A stretch of 37,910 bases of DNA from Nitrospiraceae bacterium (lineage in GTDB: Bacteria > Nitrospirota > Thermodesulfovibrionia > Thermodesulfovibrionales > UBA6898), in assembly GCA_020347665.1 (NCBI GenBank), contig CP070737.1:864031-901940 (forward strand), read 5' to 3'. The notes under the pieces are model-generated. The model ran no database searches and was not told the origin of the DNA. It was given only the letters and a program-made list of their open reading frames with translations. How positions within the stretch are numbered: the stretch's first letter is position 1; every line of letters begins with the position of its first letter. Below, one piece after another: positions 14,522-21,911 of this stretch. Position numbers and translations under genes: made by a program.

Positions 14522-15523
14522 CTACGCCACGGTAAGTCCGAACTGCTCAATAAGTCTTTTGTCATCTTCGAAATTTCTTCCCGGTGTTGTAAGATAATTT
14601 CCCGTAAGAAGGCCATCAGCTCCTGCAAAGAAAACCAAGGAATTAAATTCACCGAGGGTCTGCATCCTGCCGCCGCATATCCGTATTTCTTTATCCGGCA
14701 GGATACATCTGAACAGACTTATGATCTTGAGAGCTTCAAGAGGCGAAAGGAAAGGCTGATGCTGGAGTCTGGTTCCCGGGATCGGAATAAGAAAATTAAT
14801 AGGAACAGAGTCAGGACTAATCTCTTTGAGGGCAAAGGCAAGGCTGATTCTATCTTCCCAGTCCTCTCCGATACCAAAGATTCCACCAGAGCATAATGAA
14901 ATATCTGCAGAATGAACGTCCGTAATTGTTTTTATTTTATCCTGATAAGAATGCGTTGTGCATACTGCGGGAAACAACCGTTCAGACGTTTCAAGATTGT
15001 GATGATATCTTTCAAGACCAGCATCTTTTAGCAGGAGCAATTCCGCACGTGAGAGTAGGCCGAGTGTGGCACAGGGAAGTAATCCCATCGATCGTACGGC
15101 AGAGATAGTATCGGCAATGGCGTGAAGGTCTTTAGACGAGGTCTTCCTGCCGCTCGTTACGATACAAAAGCGTTTTGCACCGCCATCATATGCCTCTCGC
15201 GCTTTTTCAAGAAGGATTTCTTTCCCGAGCAGTGAAAACGTCAGAGTCTTAGCCGTATTCTTCGATGACTGAGCACAGTATGAACAATCTTCAGAGCAGG
15301 ATCCGGATTTTGCGTTAACAACCGAGCAGAGATCAACCGTATTTTTCCTGAAATGATTTCGTATCCGGTTTGCCGCAGAAAAGAGCTCGAACAGGCCATG
15401 ACCAGAAATTGATGCTAAAAAACGAGCATCAGTTCCGGACAGGTCTTTCCCGGCAGTGATATTCCCTTCGAGAGTGTCGAACACGTCATTATTGTTACAA
15501 ACAGGAGGGTGAATGTCAACCAA
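14522..15523 (-). CDS. bioB: Biotin synthase BioB
   Basis: Radical SAM enzyme that inserts sulfur into dethiobiotin. The 333 residues contain the SAM cluster motif CSEDCSYC (CxxxCxxC), FCIVTSGR, YHHNLETS (the family's YNHNLDTS), INFLIPIPGT and RICGGR with the [2Fe-2S] ligand Arg. The start is TTG 15523, forced by an in-frame TAA a few codons upstream; an internal GTG is possible. There is no clear ribosome binding site. It begins 15 bases after the MshEN gene stops, so it is the last gene of the acyP-MshEN-bioB run and may be translated by coupling. Confidence 0.95.
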   Translation of the reverse strand: MVDIHPPVCNNNDVFDTLEGNITAGKDLSGTDARFLASISGHGLFELFSAANRIRNHFRKNTVDLCSVVNAKSGSCSEDCSYCAQSSKNTAKTLTFSLLGKEILLEKAREAYDGGAKRFCIVTSGRKTSSKDLHAIADTISAVRSMGLLPCATLGLLSRAELLLLKDAGLERYHHNLETSERLFPAVCTTHSYQDKIKTITDVHSADISLCSGGIFGIGEDWEDRISLAFALKEISPDSVPINFLIPIPGTRLQHQPFLSPLEALKIISLFRCILPDKEIRICGGRMQTLGEFNSLVFFAGADGLLTGNYLTTPGRNFEDDKRLIEQFGLTVA

Positions 15524-15538
15524 GCTCTGGTATATGGT

Positions 15539-16246
15539 TTACAATTTTTCTTTAAACTTTATCTGATTCAGCAGCTCTTCTCTCGTAAAGACACCTTTTG
15601 AGATGAGGAGATCAATGACGCTTTCGATAATAAGTTTCTGTGTCCGTTCCTTGTGCGGCGCTCCTGCTTTTTGCCCAGTCTTTTCATATGCTGGTTCCAG
15701 CTGGCCGGATTTTCTGTCTGAATCCGTATGCTTTGTGTCCCCGTGCATTGACCTCGTTATCATTTCCGCCATTTTTTCTTTGTCTACGGAATGGGCTCTT
15801 CCGACATCAAGGCCTTCGTAGTAGATCCCGATTGCCCTTTGAATATCTGATTCGAGAGCGAGCAGTGGCTTGAGTCTAACTCCGAGCAAGAAACGCAGGT
15901 CATCCAGGGTCTTAAGATCCGTTGGATCAGATATGGCAAGTAACAGGGAATTCTTTTCGAACTTAACCGGGAAAATGGTATATTTTTTTGCAATATCAAG
16001 GCGTACCATATTCAGGACATCATGAGAAGGGCTTCCATACGATTCAATTGAAATACATTTTTGTCCGAGTTGTTTTTCCATAAGAGCACTCATATCTTTT
16101 TCTGAAACAAAACCCTTTTTCAGGAATATTGATCCAAGCCGTCCGCCCCATTGTCGCTGATACGCCAGCGCCGACTGCAACTGCGTGTTATCAATCAAAC
16201 CTTCGTCAACAAGCATCTGCCCCAGTTTCTTTTTTTCTTTATCCAT
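15539..16246 (-). CDS. Free-standing MshEN (GspE N-terminal) domain protein, probable cyclic-di-GMP binder
   Basis: This 235-residue protein matches the N-terminal domain of type II secretion/type IV pilus ATPases but has no ATPase part. Residues 7-30 (KLGQMLVDEGLIDNTQLQSA and on to Gln30) and 36-59 (RLGSIFLKKGFVSEKDMSAL and on to Gln59) are two 24-residue LG-x6-G-x13-Q motifs separated by five residues, the layout of the MshEN cyclic-di-GMP pocket. The first has Lys for Arg. A MshEN core runs to about 140, then a charged linker and a C-terminal helical motif (SVIDLLISKGVFTREELL). GGAGAG before ATG 16246 supports this start over TTG 16258. It lies between acyP and bioB. Confidence 0.8.
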   Translation of the reverse strand: MDKEKKKLGQMLVDEGLIDNTQLQSALAYQRQWGGRLGSIFLKKGFVSEKDMSALMEKQLGQKCISIESYGSPSHDVLNMVRLDIAKKYTIFPVKFEKNSLLLAISDPTDLKTLDDLRFLLGVRLKPLLALESDIQRAIGIYYEGLDVGRAHSVDKEKMAEMITRSMHGDTKHTDSDRKSGQLEPAYEKTGQKAGAPHKERTQKLIIESVIDLLISKGVFTREELLNQIKFKEKL

Positions 16247-16278
16247 TGCGCTCTCCAAATATGTTCTTGGCTCTCTCG

Positions 16279-16560
16279 CTAACCATATCGTATATCAAAC
16301 CCCTTTGTTTCGCCAGTGCATGTTTCCCACGTGATTTCAATATGGGTAACTGATGCACCGGATGGCCCCTTCCTGTATTCCCTGAGTGCCTTTTTGATAT
16401 GTTCGTGATTCCCCTCTAATACAGCCTCCACTCGTCCGTCATATAGATTCCTCACCCATCCGCTCAGGCCGAGATTCATTGCAATATCCCTCGCAAAGAC
16501 CCGATAAAACACCCCCTGTACTTTTCCTTCGATGTACAAATGGGCTCGCCCACATTCCAT
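16279..16560 (-). CDS. acyP: Acylphosphatase
   Basis: Small enzyme that hydrolyses acyl phosphates such as carbamoyl phosphate or acetyl phosphate. With the start at ATG 16560 it has 93 residues, the usual size. Catalytic Arg20 is in EGKVQGVFYR and Asn38 in GWVRNLYDGRVE, the two family hallmarks. An ATG three codons earlier (16569) directly abuts TATAAT and would lie ahead of the likely transcription start, so I prefer 16560. No ribosome binding site is seen. It is first in a minus-strand operon with the MshEN protein and bioB. Confidence 0.9.
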   Translation of the reverse strand: MECGRAHLYIEGKVQGVFYRVFARDIAMNLGLSGWVRNLYDGRVEAVLEGNHEHIKKALREYRKGPSGASVTHIEITWETCTGETKGFDIRYG

Positions 16561-16569
16561 TCCATTCAT

Positions 16570-16575
16570 ATTATA
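16570..16575 (-). promoter_or_regulatory. -10 box abutting the acyP start
   Basis: TATAAT (16575 to 16570, minus strand) ends 9 bases before ATG 16560. No ribosome binding site lies between, so this operon too may start with a leaderless message. Confidence 0.4.
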
Positions 16576-16592
16576 AAGTAACTCTATTGTAT

Positions 16593-16760
16593 TTAATATT
16601 TTTTTTCAAGGGAATCCTTAATCAGGGTTCTCATCAGAAATTGTTCTTCATGTCGCCCGGTCATGCTTCTAATAAGTCTTTTCCCGTCTTGAACCGAATG
16701 CCTGTGTAGAACGTAATAAGCAATGAGTACGTATTCCAGAAACTGAACGATTTTCAGTGT
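16593..16760 (-). other. Open frame with coding-like codons but no normal start
   Basis: A minus-strand frame of about 55 codons ends at TAA 16593-16595. Its composition is protein-like (for example QFLEYVLIAYYVLHRH and RHEEQFLMRTLIKDSLEKKY), but its only ATG codons are near the end, leaving 23 residues or fewer, and none has a ribosome binding site. It may be a decayed gene or a small protein with a rare start. It lies between acyP and mraZ. Confidence 0.3.
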
Positions 16761-16864
16761 TTTTTAATGATTGTCCTTTTTTGGAGAGAAAGAAGCAATA
16801 TATAGTGTGCTACAGATTCACATACACAATATTTTGATATATATAGGTTTTTATTATTTTTTAC

Positions 16865-16893
16865 TTGACTTTAGGTGGTTAATCCTCTATATT
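16865..16893 (+). promoter_or_regulatory. Promoter of the dcw cluster (Pmra)
   Basis: TTGACT (16865-16870) and TATATT (16888-16893) are 17 bases apart, a near-consensus sigma-70 promoter. Transcription would start near 16900, inside the repeated MraZ boxes. No comparable promoter is seen later in the cluster, so most of the block may depend on it. Confidence 0.8.
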
Positions 16894-16894
16894 G

Positions 16895-16919
16895 AGTGGT
16901 AAATAGTGGTAGAAAGTGG
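16895..16919 (+). promoter_or_regulatory. MraZ operator: three AGTGG boxes at 10-bp period
   Basis: AGTGG occurs at 16895-16899, 16905-16909 and 16915-16919, exactly one helical turn apart; a related GGTGG lies 21 bp before the first, at 16874-16878. MraZ proteins are known to bind such G-rich pentamer direct repeats ahead of their own gene. The boxes span the expected transcription start and the last runs into the mraZ ribosome binding site, so binding should repress the cluster. Confidence 0.75.
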
Positions 16920-16926
16920 AGGAAAG

Positions 16927-17379
16927 GTGCCAGCATTTTCAGGTAAGTATTACTATTCGATCGATCCCAAGGGCAGAATTATCATTCCGGCTCCTTTCAG
17001 AGAGATTATTTCCTCAAATTATAGCCCAAAATTATATATTGTGAACGCAGCCTTTGATAAATGTCTTCATGTTTATCCGCAGGAAGAATGGAACAGGCTT
17101 GAAGAAAAAGTCCGTCACCTGCCAAAGATGCAGGAAGAAGTCAGATTCTTTATGAGAAGGGTTATTGCATCGGCCCAGGAAAGTGAAATGGATAAACAAG
17201 GAAGAATCTTAGTTCCTGCTGCTCACCGGGAGGATGCAGCACTGCATAACGACATTGTTATTGTAGGACAAATTGAAAAAATAGAGCTTTGGGACAGAGG
17301 TGAATGGGATGCTATTGTTGATCCTTCAAAGATCGATAAGAAGGCCGTCGAAGAAAAACTGGCGGCGTTTGGTCTATAG
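16927..17379 (+). CDS. mraZ: Transcriptional regulator MraZ
   Basis: DNA-binding regulator of the dcw cluster, 150 residues with two SpoVT/AbrB-like repeats. The first holds DPKGRIIIPAPFRE (about 13-26), the second DKQGRILVPAAHRE (about 90-103); the DxxGR signature is in both. MraZ forms a ring and binds repeated boxes at its own promoter. I start at GTG 16927 (GGAGG 4 bases upstream), giving the family N-terminus PAFSGKYYYSID. A GTG at 16906 would add seven residues made from operator DNA and is less likely. The stop abuts rsmH. Confidence 0.93.
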   Translation: MPAFSGKYYYSIDPKGRIIIPAPFREIISSNYSPKLYIVNAAFDKCLHVYPQEEWNRLEEKVRHLPKMQEEVRFFMRRVIASAQESEMDKQGRILVPAAHREDAALHNDIVIVGQIEKIELWDRGEWDAIVDPSKIDKKAVEEKLAAFGL

Positions 17380-18255
17380 ATGACGATACCACATCTCCCG
17401 GTTATGGTGCGGGAGGTGATTGAGATATTAAACCCTAAGAAGGGCGGTATTTATGTTGACGCGACGGTTGGACTTGGAGGCCATGCAGAGAGCATTTTGA
17501 ACATGATAGGAAAAAGTGGAATTATGATCGGGATAGACAGAGACCAAGCGGCACTACACGTAACTGAAAAAAAATATGATGATTCCAGACTGATACTTAG
17601 GCATGGAAACTTCTCGGATATGGAACGAATTCTTTCCGAAGAAGGATTCAGTTCTGTTGACGGGATCCTCTTTGATCTCGGTGTATCCATGAAACAGCTC
17701 AGGGATCTGGTCCGGGGCTTTAGTTTTTTTTCTGATGAGCGCCTTGACATGAGAATGGACACGTCACAACGTTTTTCAGCGTGGGATATCGTGAACCGAT
17801 ATGCAGAAAAAGATCTGGTGAGAATATTAAAGGATTACGGCGAAGAGCATAGGGCAGTTCGGATTGCACGTGCAATAGTTCGTCAGAGAGATAAAAAGAA
17901 TATTCATTCCTGTTCTGAACTTGCAGATATCGTATCGCGTACTGTCGGCAGAAGAGGGAGAATTCACCCGGCTACAAAGACGTTCCAGGCCTTCAGAATC
18001 GAAGTGAATAAGGAAATGGATGAGTTGGAAAAAGGATTGAACACCTCATTGAATCAGTTGAATAGGAGCGGTCGATTCTGTGTTATTTCGTATCATTCTC
18101 TTGAAGACAGAGCCGTAAAAACGTTCATAAGAGATAATGCAAAAAAAGGATTGGTGCGCTCACTGACGAAGAAACCGCTTACACCGGCACTTATTGAGAA
18201 ACGCCTGAATGCGTCTTCGAGGAGTGCAAAACTAAGGGGGGCAGAAAAACTATGA
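17380..18255 (+). CDS. rsmH: 16S rRNA (cytosine-1402-N4)-methyltransferase RsmH
   Basis: Methylates N4 of C1402 in 16S rRNA using SAM (old name MraW). The 291 residues start with HLPVMVREVIEILNPKKGG and the SAM-binding VDATVGLGGHAESIL at 26-40, then FDLGVSMKQL, RGFSFF..LDMRMD, and near the end CVISYHSLEDRAVKTFI. Length is a little under the usual 300-315. It starts directly after the mraZ stop and overlaps ftsL by four bases (ATGA), the standard second position in dcw clusters. Confidence 0.95.
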   Translation: MTIPHLPVMVREVIEILNPKKGGIYVDATVGLGGHAESILNMIGKSGIMIGIDRDQAALHVTEKKYDDSRLILRHGNFSDMERILSEEGFSSVDGILFDLGVSMKQLRDLVRGFSFFSDERLDMRMDTSQRFSAWDIVNRYAEKDLVRILKDYGEEHRAVRIARAIVRQRDKKNIHSCSELADIVSRTVGRRGRIHPATKTFQAFRIEVNKEMDELEKGLNTSLNQLNRSGRFCVISYHSLEDRAVKTFIRDNAKKGLVRSLTKKPLTPALIEKRLNASSRSAKLRGAEKL

Positions 18256-18620
18256 TGCGGAGGAGCGAAAAGAACGGCATGCTATTCCTGTATAAACCGT
18301 TTTTCATACTCTTCCTGTTTTTCAGTCTGTTCGGACTCATATGGCTCCGGTCGAGCGTTATGACTACTGCCTATGAATTGCGCTCCCTTGAAGAAACGAA
18401 AATGGCAATGATCAAGAACCGGGAAATGCTCTTGGCAAAGAGAGCAAAGATTATGTCCCTTGAAAAAATCAATGCATCTTTTCAGGGACAGGCGAAAGGA
18501 AGGAAACGATATGCCGCAAAAGGATATGTATTCCCTGAGCGGAGCAGGGTAGTGCATATCAAAACACGTTCGCAGACAACGCCATATAAGGTTTCACTGA
18601 AAAAAAGCAGCAAAAGATAA
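18252..18620 (+). CDS. ftsL: Cell division protein FtsL (putative)
   Basis: Small bitopic membrane protein of 122 residues: a short charged N-terminus, one membrane segment (about 11-32, LFLYKPFFILFLFFSLFGLI), and an outside part with a short heptad-like helix (about 42-75). This shape and its position between rsmH and ftsI identify it as FtsL, which pairs with FtsB and FtsQ in the divisome; FtsL sequences are poorly conserved, so the name rests mainly on context. The C-terminal 45 residues are strongly basic, which is unusual. ATG 18252 overlaps the rsmH stop. Confidence 0.75.
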   Translation: MMRRSEKNGMLFLYKPFFILFLFFSLFGLIWLRSSVMTTAYELRSLEETKMAMIKNREMLLAKRAKIMSLEKINASFQGQAKGRKRYAAKGYVFPERSRVVHIKTRSQTTPYKVSLKKSSKR

Positions 18621-18648
18621 CAGAGCAGTTTTTTACTGGGGGAGCTAT

Positions 18649-20352
18649 TTGAACAGGAAGAGAGCAGTTATTCTGAATACCGCAATAATCTTCGGATTCT
18701 TTGCGGTATTTTTTCGTCTCGTAGACCTGATGGTTATAAATCATAGCATGTTTTTGGAACGGGCGAAAGCCCAGCATATGACGTCCACAGAAATTCAGGT
18801 GAAAAGAGGATACATTTTCGACCGTCGTGGCAGGGAATTTGCCGTAAATCTTGAACTGGAGTCATTCTACTGTCATCCCGAAGAAACTGCGATTGATGTG
18901 AAAAGGCTGAAAAAACTATCCAAAATTCTAAGCATGAAACCTAACGTGGTAAAAGCACGATTTAATCCAGACAAGAAATTCCAATGGATCAATAGAAAAC
19001 TTACTCCGGAGACAGCACAAAAAGTAAGGAAACTTGAGTTAGCCGGGTGTGGATTTGTCCCTGAAGCAAAAAGAGTCTATCCAAAAGGGAAATTGGCTTC
19101 GCACATTATTGGTGCCGTTGGTCTCGATAACCAGGCGCTTGAAGGTATAGAACTGAAATATAACAAATATCTCGGTGCTTCAGGTGGTAAGGCCTTTTTT
19201 TCACGAGATGCAAGCGGCCGAATGCTGTCATCGGGTATGACGTTGGAATCTAAAGGTAATAACGTGATTCTCACTATTGATGAAGGTCTGCAGTACATCG
19301 TCGAAAGGGAACTCGACAAGGCTATGTTACGGACGAGGGCGAGGGCGGCCTCTGCAATCATGATGGATCCCATGACGGGTGAAATTTTTGCGCTGGCAAA
19401 CAGGCCGACGTATGATCCGAATATGATTGGACGTGCCAGTAAACACAGAATACGCAACAGGGTAATCACTGACATTTATGAGCCTGGGTCTACGTTCAAA
19501 GCAATTATTGCAGCAGCGGCCCTGGAGGAACGGTTATTTACTCTTCATACCAGGTTTGATTGTACCGAAGGCAGTATTGTAGTCGGCGGCAAGACCATTC
19601 ATGATTCCCACAAACAGGATGAGATAATTTCCTTCAAGGAAGTCATACAAAAGTCCTCAAACGTGGGATCGGTGATGATCGGGCTTAAGCTCGGTAAAGA
19701 ACGGATATATTCGTATGTCAAACGGTTCGGGTTTGGCTTTAAGACAGGCATTGATCTCCCAGGGGAAGTTTCTGGCTGGATACGAAAACCGGAAGACTGG
19801 TCAGGAGTTTCTATCGGCGCCATCTCAATTGGTCAGGAAATCGCTGCAACACCACTGCAGATTTTACGGGCATATGCAGCAATTGCCAATGGAGGATATC
19901 TTGTGAAACCGCACATAATGTCTGGAATCACGGACCCCTACGGGGAGTTATTGGTTTCATTTCAGGATACAGAAAAGGAAAAAATAATCTCTGCACGGAC
20001 GGCCATGCTCTTGAGAAAGACATTAAAAACAGTTGTTGAGGAAGGCGGCACTGCACCGGATGCGGCGATAGATGGTAATAAGGTAGCGGGAAAGACGGGA
20101 ACGGCGCAGGTCATTGACCCCAAAACAAAAAGGTATTCCAGAGACAGGTTTAACAGTTCATTTGTTGGCTTTGTGCCTGCAGACAATCCGAAATTTGCTT
20201 TAATAGTTGTTATCTATGAACCAAAAGGTAAAACATTCGGCGGCCTGGTTGCCGGTCCGGTCTTTAAGGATATAGCGGAACAGGCGCTTTCATATATGGA
20301 TGTGCCGTTAGACTATGCCCCTGACCGAAACCTCTTGCTGGTGTCTCAATAA
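18649..20352 (+). CDS. ftsI: Peptidoglycan D,D-transpeptidase FtsI (PBP3)
   Basis: Class B penicillin-binding protein that cross-links septal peptidoglycan with FtsW. The 567 residues hold one membrane anchor (about 6-30), a pedestal domain with RGYIFDRRGREFA, and the transpeptidase domain with S281TFK (active serine), S336SN and K482TGT. There is no PASTA domain, as in Gram-negative FtsI. The start is TTG 18649 with GGGGGAG four bases upstream. A 67-base gap follows before murE, the largest in the cluster. Confidence 0.95.
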   Translation: MNRKRAVILNTAIIFGFFAVFFRLVDLMVINHSMFLERAKAQHMTSTEIQVKRGYIFDRRGREFAVNLELESFYCHPEETAIDVKRLKKLSKILSMKPNVVKARFNPDKKFQWINRKLTPETAQKVRKLELAGCGFVPEAKRVYPKGKLASHIIGAVGLDNQALEGIELKYNKYLGASGGKAFFSRDASGRMLSSGMTLESKGNNVILTIDEGLQYIVERELDKAMLRTRARAASAIMMDPMTGEIFALANRPTYDPNMIGRASKHRIRNRVITDIYEPGSTFKAIIAAAALEERLFTLHTRFDCTEGSIVVGGKTIHDSHKQDEIISFKEVIQKSSNVGSVMIGLKLGKERIYSYVKRFGFGFKTGIDLPGEVSGWIRKPEDWSGVSIGAISIGQEIAATPLQILRAYAAIANGGYLVKPHIMSGITDPYGELLVSFQDTEKEKIISARTAMLLRKTLKTVVEEGGTAPDAAIDGNKVAGKTGTAQVIDPKTKRYSRDRFNSSFVGFVPADNPKFALIVVIYEPKGKTFGGLVAGPVFKDIAEQALSYMDVPLDYAPDRNLLLVSQ

Positions 20353-20419
20353 CATGGAGCCCATTGCCGTGCAGATTGGAGTATGCGGTACATGATGGAA
20401 CTAATGTAGTGAAAACGAT

Positions 20420-21910
20420 ATGAAACTCAAATCGATATTAAAAGGAATTGATTCGAGAGTGCTCTCTGGCACGACAGCGATTGATATCTCCGGTATTTCT
20501 TATGATTCACGGACTGTTCGGGAAGGCTATCTTTTTGTCGCTCTCAAGGGCTTGCAACACGATGGTCATGACTTTATTGAAGATGCTGTTCATAAGGGTG
20601 CTTCCGCAGTCGTGTGTGAAAATGATGAAAGTGGGTCAGTCTTTGCAAAAAAGCATCAGTCAGGTACCGCAGTCCTGGTGAAAAACAGCAGGAAATCCCT
20701 TGCGCATATAGCCCACAACTTCTACGGGCACCCATCGTCCTCTCTCGTCGTCATCGGAATAACGGGAACCAATGGGAAAACAACTACTTCTTATCTGCTG
20801 AAGTCAATTTTAGAATGCTGGGGCAAGAAAGTTGGACTGATTGGAACGATACAACATATGATTGGGAACGAAAGGTATGAGACAAGTTTTACCACTCCTG
20901 AAGCTCTGGAATTTCAACAGATGCTGTATACCATGCTTTCTTCAGGGTGTACCCACGTTGTGTCAGAGGTTTCGTCTCATGCCCTGGCACTATACCGGAT
21001 TGATGGAACGGTTTTTCATTCCGGAATTTTCACTAACCTTACAAGCGAACATCTCGATTTTCACGATACCATGGATGAGTATTTCATAGCGAAAGAAAGA
21101 TTTTTCACGGAACTCTTGTCCCTGAGCGCAACGGCAGTAATCAATTATGATGATATCTGGGGAAGGAGGCTTTTAGACTCATATTCTGGAAAGAAGATAA
21201 CATATGGTCTTGAATCAGGTGCCGATATGGTTGCCATTGACATTCAATCGACCTTTGATGGTCTCACATTTACCCTTGTTGCGGAAGGACAGAATCTCAC
21301 GGTCAATTCTCCATTGATGGGACTGTCCAATGTCTATAACATATTGTCCGCCGCCGGTGCGGCACGCTCTTTAAAGGTGCCATGGGATATCATTATGCGT
21401 GGCATAAAGAATACGGTATTGGTTACGGGGCGGTTTGAGAAAGTGAATGCGGGACAGGGATTCCTCGCAGTCGTTGACTATGCACATACTGCCGATGCTC
21501 TGGAAAGGCTTATTTATTCTGCACGTGGCCTGACAAATGGAAAAATTATCACGGTCTTTGGCTGCGGCGGTGACAGAGACCGAACCAAAAGACCGCAGAT
21601 GGGAGCAATAGCGACCAAGCTCAGTGATGCAGTAATTATAACGTCTGATAACCCGAGGACAGAATCACCGCAGAGAATTATTCATGAGATAGAAGCAGGC
21701 GCGGTAAAAAACAACTATCTAATCGAATCTAACAGGGAAGCGGCCATACAACGCGCGGTATTAATGGCAGCGGATGGTGATATTGTGCTTGTTGCCGGAA
21801 AAGGGCATGAAGCATATCAGGAAATAAAAGGAGAAAAATGCACATTTAACGACCGGGAGGTTTTAGAGAAACAGATACGTCTGATAAGCAGAGGTAAGAG
21901 AAGTATTTAA
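20420..21910 (+). CDS. murE: UDP-MurNAc-L-Ala-D-Glu:meso-DAP ligase MurE
   Basis: Cytosolic Mur ligase adding the third stem residue. In 496 residues it shows ITGTNGKTTT at 114-123 (ATP loop), the N-terminal UDP-binding SYDSRTVREGYLFVAL, the carbamylated-Lys region, and the DNPR motif at 410-413 in ITSDNPRTESP. DNPR is the meso-diaminopimelate-specific form (lysine enzymes have another motif), so the peptidoglycan is predicted to carry meso-DAP. ATG 20420 lacks a clear ribosome binding site. It ends one base before the earliest murF start. Confidence 0.96.
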   Translation: MKLKSILKGIDSRVLSGTTAIDISGISYDSRTVREGYLFVALKGLQHDGHDFIEDAVHKGASAVVCENDESGSVFAKKHQSGTAVLVKNSRKSLAHIAHNFYGHPSSSLVVIGITGTNGKTTTSYLLKSILECWGKKVGLIGTIQHMIGNERYETSFTTPEALEFQQMLYTMLSSGCTHVVSEVSSHALALYRIDGTVFHSGIFTNLTSEHLDFHDTMDEYFIAKERFFTELLSLSATAVINYDDIWGRRLLDSYSGKKITYGLESGADMVAIDIQSTFDGLTFTLVAEGQNLTVNSPLMGLSNVYNILSAAGAARSLKVPWDIIMRGIKNTVLVTGRFEKVNAGQGFLAVVDYAHTADALERLIYSARGLTNGKIITVFGCGGDRDRTKRPQMGAIATKLSDAVIITSDNPRTESPQRIIHEIEAGAVKNNYLIESNREAAIQRAVLMAADGDIVLVAGKGHEAYQEIKGEKCTFNDREVLEKQIRLISRGKRSI

Positions 21911-21911
21911 C

